This document shows positions 24,566 to 34,475 of a stretch of 64,000 bases of DNA, in pieces; position 1 is the first letter of the stretch, and the number at the start of each line of letters is the position of its first letter. Below the pieces are notes generated by a model, which had not been told where the DNA came from, made no database searches, and was given only the letters and a program-made list of their open reading frames with translations. The translations under genes were made by a program, and so were the position numbers. Origin of the DNA: Candidatus Albibeggiatoa sp. nov. NOAA (GTDB lineage: Bacteria > Pseudomonadota > Gammaproteobacteria > Beggiatoales > Beggiatoaceae); the NCBI GenBank assembly GCA_025800385.1, contig JAOXRS010000066.1, positions 124,001-188,000 of the forward strand, written 5' to 3'.

Positions 24566-25744
24566 TTATTTTATCTGAACTTTTACTAATGATTGCATGT
24601 GTTCAGTTTTTTCTAACATTTCAGTCAAGGAGTCAAACTTAAAAAAAACAATACCAAGTTTTGTCGTCATAATATCGGTTATTGTTTGGCCAGATTGCCA
24701 CCATTCATATTTATTTATGATATTGTCTTGAATTGATTTATCAAACTTTACCTCATCAACAATGCCTGCTTCTGCACTCATAATACAATGCCGTGTAAAA
24801 AAGCCTTGGGGTTCAGCATGAGATAATTCTCTACAATCTAGGCCAATTGCAGCTTTTACAATCCATTCTGCATATTGAACGCCTGTTGCATGAGCTACTA
24901 ATTGAATATACAAATCACCGGGGGAACGACGACAAATTTCAATAATCACAGGTTCGCCATTGTGTAAAATATATTGCACATGAAAAATGCCATCTTTAAG
25001 CGATAATAATGCGGCTATCTTCTCTGATTCAGCACAAAGTTTATTTATTGCATTTTCTGGCACGATAGAGGGTGTTGACGCTGCTGATACAAGATAGGGA
25101 TTTTTAAAATAATGCTCATTGTCTGAGAAATGAAAAACAATTTTGCCCTGATATAAAAACGCAGAAAAACCATGTCGACTGCCTTCGATAAACTCTTCCA
25201 CAACTACACGCTTTGCATGTGATGCCGAAAAAGCTTTTTCTAGTGCAGCTTTGGCTTCTGAAACACCATTGAGTACAGACATCCCCTTGCCACCCGTTAA
25301 GTCAACAGGCTTAACAATGATGGGAAATGATAGTTGTTGTAAATTTACCATGGCATCATCAATATCTGTAAAGCCAATAGCTTTAGGCGTAGCAATATTG
25401 TTTTCTAGTGCAAACTGACGATAGCGGTCTTTATGATGAATAATTTTCGCTGTTTCATAACTATCATGCCCAGCTAAACCCAGTTTTTCAGCAGTATAAG
25501 CAACAGACAAAGCAGAAAAGTCATTACAACAAGCACAAATTGCATCTATTTTTAGTCTTTCGCTAAGTTGAAAAATTTCGTCAGGCTTAGAAAAATCAGC
25601 GGGCTGGTATTCGTCAGAATAACGGTGTCCTAATTCATGAGGACGATTACCACTTGTAATAACATAATATCCAAGCTTTTTAGCGGCTAAGATAAGAGGA
25701 ATATCGGCGTAGCCACCGCCTGCAATTAGGAGTTTTTTACTCAT
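24566..25744 (-). CDS. ATP-grasp ligase
   Basis: 392 residues. An N-terminal Rossmann-like part (LLIAGGGYADIPLILAAKK) resembles PurT/carbamoyl-phosphate synthase-like ligases. The ATP-grasp core has FPIIVKPVDLTGGKGM and VVVEEFIEGSRHG, and the metal site includes IIEICRRSPGD. Such enzymes join a carboxylate to an amine or other nucleophile with ATP. Next to SDR and sugar genes it may attach an amino acid or acid to an amino sugar; that is inference. No clear ribosome binding site. Confidence 0.8.
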   Translation of the reverse strand: MSKKLLIAGGGYADIPLILAAKKLGYYVITSGNRPHELGHRYSDEYQPADFSKPDEIFQLSERLKIDAICACCNDFSALSVAYTAEKLGLAGHDSYETAKIIHHKDRYRQFALENNIATPKAIGFTDIDDAMVNLQQLSFPIIVKPVDLTGGKGMSVLNGVSEAKAALEKAFSASHAKRVVVEEFIEGSRHGFSAFLYQGKIVFHFSDNEHYFKNPYLVSAASTPSIVPENAINKLCAESEKIAALLSLKDGIFHVQYILHNGEPVIIEICRRSPGDLYIQLVAHATGVQYAEWIVKAAIGLDCRELSHAEPQGFFTRHCIMSAEAGIVDEVKFDKSIQDNIINKYEWWQSGQTITDIMTTKLGIVFFKFDSLTEMLEKTEHMQSLVKVQIK

Positions 25745-25922
25745 TTAAATTAGAACTTACCGTTTCTTTGTATTTTTAATATTTAAACTATTTACAATAG
25801 AGTTGATGCATCTTATTTAAATAAAATATTTACAAAAACACATCACTATAACGAGTTGAATAATTTAAATATTACACAAGCATTCAGACTATATTCTCAT
25901 AGCATTTGAATTGCTAACACTG

Positions 25923-26861
25923 TTACACATTACCGTAAACACTATTTCTAATCATCCGATAACCTTTAAGCAACTCAACAACACCATCATCAAGTGAAAA
26001 TGCTGGCTTAAAGCCCGTAGCCTCAATTTTTGCGTTAGATACAATATAATTACGCTGGTCAACATCCTTGCCTATTTGCGCTTCAAGGTAAACAAATTCT
26101 GGCACATATTTTTGAATAACTTGGCATAACTCTAATTTAGATAAGTTAGCGTCAGACAGCCCTACATTGAATATTTCGCCTTTCATGATGTCAAAATGTT
26201 CAATTGCATGTAAAAATGCAGCACTCACATCTCGAACATGAATATAGTTACGCTTAAAGTGGCTTTCAAAAAGGGTGACCGCTCTATCATAAGCAGCACG
26301 ATATACAAAGTCATTCACCAATAGATCAAGCCGCATACGTGGAGACATACCAAATACCGTTGCCAAACGTAGACTAATTGCATTTTGATGCGTCATCAAT
26401 TGTTGTTCCACTTCTACTTTTTCTTGAGCATATTGGGAAATAGGATTTAATGGCGATGTTTCATCACAATAGTGATCTTTATTGCCCGTTCCATAAGCAC
26501 TATTTGTTGTTGGCATAATTAACCGTTGCTCAGCAGATAAATTTTTGAGCATCATAAAAATGGCATCATGATTGGTTGTTGTTGCACCAACGGGGTCTTG
26601 TTTACATAGTGGTGCACCCACTAAAGCTGCCAGAGGAAAAATAATATCGGCTTGCTTTAATAAAGGTAGAATATTAGCTTCTATACGAACATCACCACGC
26701 ACAATAGATAAATTCGGGTGATAACATACATGAGCCAAGCCTGTTTGACGGAACATAAAATTATCTAAGACTGTAACCTTGTGCCCTGCTTCAAGTAATT
26801 TGGGTACAAAAATCGACCCTAAATAGCCAGCTCCACCTGTCACTAAAATGTTGTAACTCAT
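25923..26861 (-). CDS. NAD-dependent sugar-nucleotide epimerase/dehydratase
   Basis: 312-residue extended SDR. The NAD motif TGGAGYLGSIF is at the N terminus, the catalytic Thr lies in MPTTNSAYGTG and the YxxxK in SQYAQEK. The substrate half has RNYIHVRDVSAAFLHA and GEIFNVGLSD. It is 17 bases downstream of hddC and so probably acts on a GDP-activated sugar, as epimerase, dehydratase or reductase; motifs alone do not decide. AAGG stands before the ATG. Confidence 0.83.
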   Translation of the reverse strand: MSYNILVTGGAGYLGSIFVPKLLEAGHKVTVLDNFMFRQTGLAHVCYHPNLSIVRGDVRIEANILPLLKQADIIFPLAALVGAPLCKQDPVGATTTNHDAIFMMLKNLSAEQRLIMPTTNSAYGTGNKDHYCDETSPLNPISQYAQEKVEVEQQLMTHQNAISLRLATVFGMSPRMRLDLLVNDFVYRAAYDRAVTLFESHFKRNYIHVRDVSAAFLHAIEHFDIMKGEIFNVGLSDANLSKLELCQVIQKYVPEFVYLEAQIGKDVDQRNYIVSNAKIEATGFKPAFSLDDGVVELLKGYRMIRNSVYGNV

Positions 26862-26878
26862 TATGATACCTTAATAAA

Positions 26879-27565
26879 TTAGACGAGAGATAATTGTTGT
26901 GCTCTATGGTAATCTTCTGGTACACCAATATCTATAAACAATGCAGATTCCATATAACCAGTAACATAAGATGTACCGATTATATGCGGCAATATATCTT
27001 GCTCTAATGATAATGCAGTATTTAGAGGATAGTGGGAGAGTAATAATTTAGGCTGAAATAGATATACTCCACCATTAACGAGCGAAGAACTTGCTTGTTG
27101 AAAAGACGTAATTTTCTGCTGATCGTCTAGCCCTATACCCGCGTAACGTTGCGTATTTGTAGAATGATGTAAAGCAATACAAGCAGCTGCCTGAGAAGTT
27201 TGATAAAAATCAAAATAGTTGGAAAGGTTAATTTTAAAAAATGTATCGCCATTCATCGCAAGTACAACGTCTTCATCCTGCAATTGTTGCAAAGCGAGCA
27301 ATATGCCACCGCCTGTTCCCAATGGCTGTTTTTCTACTGCATAAGTAATAGGACAACCCTGATACTGCTCACCAAACGTTTCTTGTATCATTTCATGCTT
27401 GTAGCCTACCGAAAGTACAAATGAATCAACCCCTTGCTGAATCCAATAGTCTAATAGATGAGCCAGAAATGGACGCTGCTGGACGGGTGCTAATGGTTTG
27501 GGTAAGTCTGGTACTGTTGAGCGCAGCCGTGTACCCAAGCCACCTGCTAAAATAATTGCCTTCAT
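26879..27565 (-). CDS. hddC: HddC-like sugar-1-phosphate guanylyltransferase
   Basis: 228 residues. The nucleotidyltransferase start MKAIILAGGLGTRLRS and PKPLAPVQQRPFLAHLLDYW match HddC, which makes GDP-D-glycero-D-manno-heptose. Further motifs: EKQPLGTGGGILLAL and the metal-binding Asp in LAMNGDTFF. A matching heptose kinase (hddA-like) is in the same operon, which supports the heptose assignment over glucose or mannose. gmhA and gmhB are missing from the window. Confidence 0.8.
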   Translation of the reverse strand: MKAIILAGGLGTRLRSTVPDLPKPLAPVQQRPFLAHLLDYWIQQGVDSFVLSVGYKHEMIQETFGEQYQGCPITYAVEKQPLGTGGGILLALQQLQDEDVVLAMNGDTFFKINLSNYFDFYQTSQAAACIALHHSTNTQRYAGIGLDDQQKITSFQQASSSLVNGGVYLFQPKLLLSHYPLNTALSLEQDILPHIIGTSYVTGYMESALFIDIGVPEDYHRAQQLSLV

Positions 27566-27619
27566 TTTTTAACAACACATGTTTAGGATAGATATAAAGG
27601 AGTAATTGTAGGGAAAATA

Positions 27620-28780
27620 CTACTGCGTGAGCACTTCATGTAACTTCTCAATTTGCTCAGTGATGATAACAGGATGATTACCTACAAAAAAGCCGAAATC
27701 ATGCGCAATATTGGCATTTTTAATTTCACCGACACACTCATAATCAAAATACTTAATCACATCATGGCGTAAGAAATTACCGCCTGTAATGATTCTAAAC
27801 CCAATGTCAGCTGCTTTTAATTTTTCTAAAACACGCTTTCTATCAGAGAAATACTGTGGATTCAAAATAATCGTAAAAGCAAACCACGAACTTTTGCCAT
27901 GTTCTTTTTGGATAATAAAACGTTCATCATTAGCAAAGAGGTTAACAAAAGTCTGTCCATTTTGACGACGAGCTGTAATCACATCATCCAATTTCTTTAG
28001 CTGTTCTACACCAATTGCACCAGCCAAATCGGTTGGACGCACGTTATAACCCGGTAAAATAAAGCGATAAGCTTCAAAAAAATCATCATCTTGAGGTGTA
28101 AAAATCTGGCTATTCTCAGGTTGATCGCGTGTCCAACCATGATTACGCAATGAACGACCTAGTTGATACAATTCATCATCATCAGTCACTAACAACCCAC
28201 CTTCCATCGTTGCAATATGATGTGAGAAAAATGTACTAAATGTACCTATATCACCAAAAGTACCACACTGCTTTCCATTGAGTGTTGCACCCATTGATTC
28301 ACAGTTGTCTTCAAAAAAATATAAATTGTGCTTTTTACAAAATTGCTCAATCACATCTAACGCGCAAGGATTGCCCAAGATATTCACTGCAACAACCATT
28401 TTAGTCTTAGGCGTTAGTGCTTGCTCTAATTGATCGACTGATAGATTCAGTGTATCTAGCTCTACATCAACAAATTTCAATTTTAAACCATATTGTTGCA
28501 ATGGGTAGTAGGTTGTTGCCCATGAAATAGCAGGCACAATGACTTCATCACCACGTTGCAAAGGATTATCCTGTTTAAAAAACAGTGCAGCAACCCCGAT
28601 TAAATTGGCACTAGAACCAGAGTTAAGCATGAGGGCATATTTTTTCCCCATTTTTTTTGCAAAATCTGCCTCAAATTGTTGGACATACTTGCCCATTGAG
28701 CACATGCCACTATCAATCACTTTGTGGGCAATATCAATTTCTTCTTGTTGCCAAGAGCTACTCGCTAATTCGTAAAACAT
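27620..28780 (-). CDS. ColD-type PLP-dependent sugar 3-dehydratase (His in place of the PLP lysine)
   Basis: 386 residues of the DegT/DnrJ aminotransferase fold. Where aminotransferases have the Schiff-base Lys, this one reads FFSHHIATMEGG with His at 187-188, as in GDP-4-keto-6-deoxymannose 3-dehydratase (ColD) of colitose synthesis. Other ColD-like stretches: PAISWATTYYPLQQYG, FFEDNCESMGAT and FILPGYNVRPTDLAGAIG. It should remove the C3 hydroxyl with PLP and glutamate. The ATG at 28780 fits the ColD N terminus; a longer frame to 28837 overlaps the preceding gene. In a heptose operon the substrate may be a GDP-heptose derivative. Confidence 0.82.
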   Translation of the reverse strand: MFYELASSSWQQEEIDIAHKVIDSGMCSMGKYVQQFEADFAKKMGKKYALMLNSGSSANLIGVAALFFKQDNPLQRGDEVIVPAISWATTYYPLQQYGLKLKFVDVELDTLNLSVDQLEQALTPKTKMVVAVNILGNPCALDVIEQFCKKHNLYFFEDNCESMGATLNGKQCGTFGDIGTFSTFFSHHIATMEGGLLVTDDDELYQLGRSLRNHGWTRDQPENSQIFTPQDDDFFEAYRFILPGYNVRPTDLAGAIGVEQLKKLDDVITARRQNGQTFVNLFANDERFIIQKEHGKSSWFAFTIILNPQYFSDRKRVLEKLKAADIGFRIITGGNFLRHDVIKYFDYECVGEIKNANIAHDFGFFVGNHPVIITEQIEKLHEVLTQ

Positions 28781-28805
28781 GGATTTGTCTCTAAAGCTGA
28801 TACTT

Positions 28806-31547
28806 TTATATATATTGACAACTGAATGCTTCGTCATCAGTCATGTTAAAATCAGCATTCTTTAATTGCTCAATAACAGCTTGCAGTTCTGAAGAGTGAA
28901 CGTTTTTAGCGATTAAAAAATGTATACAACTATGGATTATTTGCCTCTTGACAGACAAATTTGGGGTATCAATTAATTTACCTAATAAGATGATGACTTT
29001 ATCAAAGTCTTGCTTCTTAACATAATGGGATAAATAGTATTCAAAAAACGGGTAGATTAACTGTTCCTCACCTTCTTCTAGTAAGAAAACACTTTCTTTA
29101 TCATGGGTACTTATACTGATAAAATGCTTATCAAAAAAGTGATGTATTAAAGAATGTGGATAAAAATCAGTATATTTAAGTATGGTTGTTACTGTTACCT
29201 TAGAAAATATAAGTTTTCTATTCGTTGGAATGACACGTTTATAAAGTAAAAACCAACTATTCAATAATTGAACGGCAATATCTTGATGCCCTAAAAAATG
29301 AGCAGCTTGTAAAGCATAAGCGAAGGTATCTTTTCTTATAAAAGCAGGATAATGGCGGACAGCCGATACATAATAATGTAATACTTTTGCCAAAACCTCT
29401 TTTTTATTATGTTGGTTTATAGTTTTAATTAATACTTCAACTATCAAGTTTTGTGCAATGTAATTATCAGGATGTAATTCAAGCGCATGAAGAAGATGGT
29501 TTAAAGATTTTTGTAAATTGTCCTGTTGTAGATAAATATCCGCAATAAAATAATGACAATTACTTAAAATAATATTCTTTGGTTCAGTATAAGGTTTTTG
29601 CAAAGAAGTAGGCATCTTAGGATTCATATATTTAATAATAATATTATCAGCATAATCCAATTGAGGAAAATAAACCTCTTCTTCTAATGATAAGGTACGC
29701 TTTGGAAAGAAAAAATTAAAAATATCTGCAGTCAATTCAAAATAGACGAGGTTAGAAGCACTATGTGTTATCCTCAAAAATTCACTTAATGCATTCTTTG
29801 TCATTGCAGTAAAATAATAAAAACGAGCGACATTAAAACGCAATACGAGTGATGAAGGAAAGCGTTTTAAGCCTTCACGCCCAATTTGATGTGCATAAAG
29901 TAGTTGAACTTGGCGATCCTCTATTTTTTTATCATCCTCCTCCGTTTTTTTGTTCACACTTTCATAAACATATAAATTGAAGAGTTTTATATAGTGATAT
30001 TCTGTTTTTGCAGATATATTATTTAAATAATTTTTTAAAGGTAGTAACGAATCAGTAAAATGATGCCCTGCCCAGCTTTCAAACCCATTTGCGCCTGTTG
30101 TCTCTTGTAAAGATTGTTTTCTTTGTTGTTCATTTATATCATTGTGTTTAAAAATTGATAGAAAACTAAAATATTTCAGTTGGCATAATTCACGCTCAGG
30201 TGGTTCTTTAAATAGTGCTTTGAAATCAGATACAGCGGCTTCACTGTGCTTTATAGAATCTGTTAAATAGCTGGTTAATTGCTGCTTTAATTCCTCAAAT
30301 CCTTCTTTATACGGTTTCATTTTATTATGTTCTAAAAATAATGCGCAGCTTGCTTCTTGGGGATATAGTGACATGCAACTATTTTTTAGTGCATCAACAG
30401 CACGTTGTTGTAAAATGTCAATAAATCTCACTGTTGTAAATGTATACTTCGATTTCATCAAAAATTCAAAATACTGTTCAATATCCAAGAATCCATCTTC
30501 AATTCTTATCTTCCATTCATTTGGCATGTGAATGAGCTTAAATACTAACTGTCCCTTTTGTCTTTGAAAATCATTAAAAATACTACCTGTTAAAACGAAA
30601 TCATATTTTTTTGTTTGGTGTACTAAATGGTTAACAGCTGGATCGGTAGGTAAAGTGGTATGACAATGTGAGTCTTCTACTGATGACGATTGTGCTACAT
30701 TATTGGATGGGGTTAAAAGTGATTTATTAGATTCTTCCTCAGATTTTTTAGTAGTATCTTTAATTTTAGGACTAGAGGCATCATAGCTATAATAAGTATG
30801 GCAAGGCAATGAATAAAAGTGAGTGATTTCAAAATGCTCTATGGGTCCTGTCGTAACCACAATGTCATTTTTTATAATACCACCATAATTATAGGTAAAA
30901 TAATCATGATCCAGCAAAAAAATTAACTTTGGAATTGGCAAGTCCTGATAGTTTTTGTGAAAAATGCCGTAAGGTGAGATAAATAACGCAAAATCAGGGT
31001 ATTCATCATCTGGTAACAATGATAATACTTGTAAAATATCACTATCATGCTGAATACGAATATCAGCTGCCTTAGAATAACCTACTGTTTTAACATTAAA
31101 TTCAGTTTCTTTAGCATATTTGATAGAGTCAAATAATAATTGGACAGAACCTTTTTGCAAGTGTCCAAAAAGGAGTAAATTAATACGTTGTTTTGCTAAT
31201 AAACTCTTAAACTTAAAATAAAGCTCGTTGTCAGGGTGCGTTTGGCATAAGCCATCAATTATGTTTATGGCACGTTTTTTATCATCTTCCACCCAATAAC
31301 CAAAAGCAAAATAAAACAGACCGCGATCTGAAAGTACTGATATATCTTCTAGTATCTCAATACCTTTTTTAGCATAACCTGCCATAATATAAGCACAGCC
31401 AGCAAGCTCTCTATCTTGCTCAAAATCACATAATCTCAATGCTGCAACATAGTTTCCAGCCAAAAAAGCAGCTTCAGCATTTTCATAACTTGATAATACA
31501 TCTTCAACTGAGTAACGGTGTTTAATATTTGGTTCTAGTATATTCAT
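28806..31547 (-). CDS. Large TPR protein with possible CgeB-like glycosyltransferase segment
   Basis: 913 residues, cytosolic. Repetitive helical pairs at the N terminus (about 25-125) and from about 560 on (LHALELHPDNYIAQNLIVEV) look like TPR units. The middle (about 320-430: VLTGSIFNDFQRQKGQLVFK, MKSKYTFTTVRF, QQRAVDALKNSCMSLYPQ) resembles the C-terminal half of CgeB-type glycosyltransferases, which is a weak match by eye. A low-complexity Ser/Thr-rich linker lies near 265-305. Two bases follow the hddA stop. Probably a glycosyltransferase or assembly scaffold of the cluster. Confidence 0.6.
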   Translation of the reverse strand: MNILEPNIKHRYSVEDVLSSYENAEAAFLAGNYVAALRLCDFEQDRELAGCAYIMAGYAKKGIEILEDISVLSDRGLFYFAFGYWVEDDKKRAINIIDGLCQTHPDNELYFKFKSLLAKQRINLLLFGHLQKGSVQLLFDSIKYAKETEFNVKTVGYSKAADIRIQHDSDILQVLSLLPDDEYPDFALFISPYGIFHKNYQDLPIPKLIFLLDHDYFTYNYGGIIKNDIVVTTGPIEHFEITHFYSLPCHTYYSYDASSPKIKDTTKKSEEESNKSLLTPSNNVAQSSSVEDSHCHTTLPTDPAVNHLVHQTKKYDFVLTGSIFNDFQRQKGQLVFKLIHMPNEWKIRIEDGFLDIEQYFEFLMKSKYTFTTVRFIDILQQRAVDALKNSCMSLYPQEASCALFLEHNKMKPYKEGFEELKQQLTSYLTDSIKHSEAAVSDFKALFKEPPERELCQLKYFSFLSIFKHNDINEQQRKQSLQETTGANGFESWAGHHFTDSLLPLKNYLNNISAKTEYHYIKLFNLYVYESVNKKTEEDDKKIEDRQVQLLYAHQIGREGLKRFPSSLVLRFNVARFYYFTAMTKNALSEFLRITHSASNLVYFELTADIFNFFFPKRTLSLEEEVYFPQLDYADNIIIKYMNPKMPTSLQKPYTEPKNIILSNCHYFIADIYLQQDNLQKSLNHLLHALELHPDNYIAQNLIVEVLIKTINQHNKKEVLAKVLHYYVSAVRHYPAFIRKDTFAYALQAAHFLGHQDIAVQLLNSWFLLYKRVIPTNRKLIFSKVTVTTILKYTDFYPHSLIHHFFDKHFISISTHDKESVFLLEEGEEQLIYPFFEYYLSHYVKKQDFDKVIILLGKLIDTPNLSVKRQIIHSCIHFLIAKNVHSSELQAVIEQLKNADFNMTDDEAFSCQYI

Positions 31548-31549
31548 AT

Positions 31550-32542
31550 TTACAAGCCATTGGGTTCATACAATACGATTTTACTACCTGAGTTATCAAA
31601 TTCAAAAGGCACATGTACCAAGTCTAAAGCTTGAATGATTGTTTGGTGTTGTTCTGGTGGAGCAAATAATAACATAAACCCACCACCTCCTGCCCCAAGC
31701 AACTTACCTCCTAATGCTCCAGACTGTATGGCTTTATTATAAATATCATCAATCGCGGAGGTTGTAACCTTAGTAGATAAGCCGCGTTTATACTGCCAAG
31801 CCTCATGTAATAGCTGTCCAAACTCGTTTATATTGGTACTAGGCTGACTCAAAATATTCATTGCCTCAGATACCATATTTGATAAGTGTGTCACTTCAGT
31901 CACTTTATGTTCAAGATTGCTAATTTTATCTTTAGCTATTTCTGAAGCAATACGTGAAAAACCAGTGAATACTAAAATTAAATGCTGCTGTAATTCTGCC
32001 AATCTTTGGGATGGTAAAACAATAGGTTCAACTTGAAAACTGCCATTTTGTAAAAAACGAATCAGGTTAAATCCACCAAATGCAGCTGCAATCTGGTCTT
32101 GCGAACCAACATTTTCACCGATGACATTTTGTTCTACATGTAAAGCGGCTTGAGCCAATCCTTCTTTAGAAATATATCGCCCTTGTATTGCATGGAGTGC
32201 ATTGATTAAACCCACTGTAAACGAAGAGCTAGACCCTAGGCCAGAGCGAGCGGGTAAATCACCATCATGGTGAATCTCTAAACCTCTAGTATAATCAGAC
32301 CATTGTAATACACCACGCACAGCAGGATGTTGAATGTCATCAATATTAACGACACTTTCTATTTTGCTATAAACAATACGATGTGTATGTTCAAAAAAAG
32401 GGGGTAAATGTCGACAACTAATAAAACAATATTTATCAATTGAAGTAGATAGCACTTGCCCACCATGTTTTAAGTACCACGCAGGATAATCACTTCCTCC
32501 ACCAAAAAATGATATTCTAAATGGCGTTCTACTAATAATCAT
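31550..32542 (-). CDS. hddA: HddA-like heptose kinase (GHMP family)
   Basis: 330 residues. The GHMP pattern is complete: MIISRTPFRISFFGGGSDYP at the N terminus, the phosphate loop LPARSGLGSSSSFTVG, and the C-terminal GALGGKLLGAGGGGFMLLF. It matches D-glycero-D-manno-heptose 7-phosphate kinase (HddA), which makes the 1,7-bisphosphate for GDP-heptose synthesis. It heads an operon that includes hddC. Specificity is assigned from family resemblance and the hddC partner; fucose or other sugar kinases of this group remain possible. Confidence 0.8.
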   Translation of the reverse strand: MIISRTPFRISFFGGGSDYPAWYLKHGGQVLSTSIDKYCFISCRHLPPFFEHTHRIVYSKIESVVNIDDIQHPAVRGVLQWSDYTRGLEIHHDGDLPARSGLGSSSSFTVGLINALHAIQGRYISKEGLAQAALHVEQNVIGENVGSQDQIAAAFGGFNLIRFLQNGSFQVEPIVLPSQRLAELQQHLILVFTGFSRIASEIAKDKISNLEHKVTEVTHLSNMVSEAMNILSQPSTNINEFGQLLHEAWQYKRGLSTKVTTSAIDDIYNKAIQSGALGGKLLGAGGGGFMLLFAPPEQHQTIIQALDLVHVPFEFDNSGSKIVLYEPNGL

Positions 32543-32928
32543 AATCTAACTCACATCTCTTTTTTGCAAAGTGGGAGTTTGTATCAGTCAATGATTCCCA
32601 ATGTGTGGATTATTCCATTTTAAAGTAAAGCACCGAGATCATCACCAAGTTAAGTTCACTTAGTACAAAAAAACATTGTCAAAATAGGGAGGTACTCGTT
32701 TTGTCATTTAAAATAATTCAATCCCAATTGGCGAGCCTTTTTTATTATCTACAATAACAAAATACAATTCCCCATAAAAACAAGATACCAGTTTTCACGA
32801 TTTATTATCACCATGAATACTATCTAGCTACAGCTCAAACTAATTTTCCCATGTTGCCCACACTACCTTCAAAAAGTCATCAATTATATCAATGTCATAC
32901 TTTTTTATTTGGATGTTTCATAATCAGT
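32543..32928. other. 386-base gap splitting the glycan cluster
   Basis: AT-rich DNA with no credible gene. It must hold the promoter of the hddA operon; no consensus pair stands out. Confidence 0.5.
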
Positions 32929-34410
32929 TTAGCCAGATTTTTTACGTGGAAGTGGGGTAGCTGTCATGCGCTCAATATGTTTAACAACGTCTGTTCCAAA
33001 CTTACGTTGCACCAAGTCAAGATATTTAGGCGACGTAAAACAAGCCTCCCACGCTTTATCACGAAAAGCTAGAATTTCTTCAGAGCTACAAAATGCATTA
33101 CTTACAGGTTTGCTATCAAAAGCATGTTGTGAATATTGATGCCAAGAAGTTGGTAAATCATTGGGATTATTTTGCAAGGTTTCTGTATAAAGTTTAGAAC
33201 CGGGATAAGCCATTGCGGAATAGATATTAGAAAACTCACAATTTAAATCTAATGCCATATCCAAGGTTTCTTGCATTCTTGAATATGAATCATCAGGCAA
33301 ACCAAAAATATAGTTACCAATCACATGGATACCTGCGGCTTGAATACGTTTTACTGTATTAATAATATCCTCATTGGTCATGTGTTTGTCAGAGCCATCG
33401 CGCACAAAATCACTAGCACTTTCAATCCCTAACGCTAGCCAGTTAAACCCAGCAGTTTTCAATTTATCTAAATATTCATCTTTAACCGTATCAATTCTTG
33501 CGTAAGCCCAAATGTTAACTTCATAATTACGTTGAATCAGTGCATCGCAAATACCCAACACATGCGCTTTATTCAATACAAACATTTCATCGATGAATTT
33601 AATATTTTTAACACCGTAATGCTCTACCAAAAAATCAATTTCCTTCATCACACTGTCAACAGACCACATGCGGTATACATTTTTTCCAAACGGGGCATTA
33701 ATACAACAAAAGCTACATTTATAAGGGCAACCCATGCTGGTATGAATCGCGGCATAAGGCGTACGATCATGAATGTGGTCAAAGCAATGCCAGTTATGAG
33801 CGCGATAATTTTCCATTGGCAATAAATCCCAAGCTACTCCCGGCATTTCTTCATCAAGACTTTTAATTAATCCCTCTGAACTGGTTGGAGAAAAAACCAC
33901 CCCTTCTTTTTTCCACCATAAACTGGGAATATCTGAAAAACTATCTAATTTCGCATCTAACGCTTGCAAGGTTTTGTATATGGTCACAGGGCCTTCTCGA
34001 TCGCAGACAAAATCAACATCTTCTTCAGTGATTGTTCGTCGCGGTAATGCCGCAGGATGCGTACCTGTCATCATGATTTTCATATTAGGCTGATGCTGTT
34101 TAATTGCTGTGGCAACTTTACCTGACACGGTCATGTTTTGCGTGGATGCAGAAGGCTGATTGCCATATACAACAATGACAATAAGTTTGGGAGAAAGGTC
34201 ACTCACTGCTTGCTCAGCGATTTCATCAACAGATAAGTTATGCGCAGGCCCGTCAATAATAGCAGCACTGTAGCCCTTACGCTGCAAGTAAGTAGCAAAT
34301 AAACCTGCAAAAATAGGCGGTTCTGTTGCACTAAACTCGTTTGCAAGACCTTGGTAAATTTGTTTTTTATCACCAGGATGAATAAATACAACATCAACTT
34401 TTGTTGTCAT
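32929..34410 (-). CDS. B12-binding radical SAM protein (493 residues)
   Basis: The N-terminal B12-binding fold (VVFIHPGDKKQIYQ, then VYGNQ and IMMTGTHPAALP) is followed by a radical SAM core with the [4Fe-4S] motif CPYKCSFCC near residue 230 and GIESASDFVRDGS. Class B enzymes of this kind commonly C-methylate or rearrange unactivated carbons. The substrate is not known; its place in a sugar cluster suggests a sugar carbon. It is downstream of a second, different B12 radical SAM gene (65 bases). Confidence 0.85.
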   Translation of the reverse strand: MTTKVDVVFIHPGDKKQIYQGLANEFSATEPPIFAGLFATYLQRKGYSAAIIDGPAHNLSVDEIAEQAVSDLSPKLIVIVVYGNQPSASTQNMTVSGKVATAIKQHQPNMKIMMTGTHPAALPRRTITEEDVDFVCDREGPVTIYKTLQALDAKLDSFSDIPSLWWKKEGVVFSPTSSEGLIKSLDEEMPGVAWDLLPMENYRAHNWHCFDHIHDRTPYAAIHTSMGCPYKCSFCCINAPFGKNVYRMWSVDSVMKEIDFLVEHYGVKNIKFIDEMFVLNKAHVLGICDALIQRNYEVNIWAYARIDTVKDEYLDKLKTAGFNWLALGIESASDFVRDGSDKHMTNEDIINTVKRIQAAGIHVIGNYIFGLPDDSYSRMQETLDMALDLNCEFSNIYSAMAYPGSKLYTETLQNNPNDLPTSWHQYSQHAFDSKPVSNAFCSSEEILAFRDKAWEACFTSPKYLDLVQRKFGTDVVKHIERMTATPLPRKKSG

Positions 34411-34475
34411 AATTTTCTAATTTATAAATATTAAAATATTCACAGTCGTGCAGTTTTGCATTCTAAGCTTAATGA

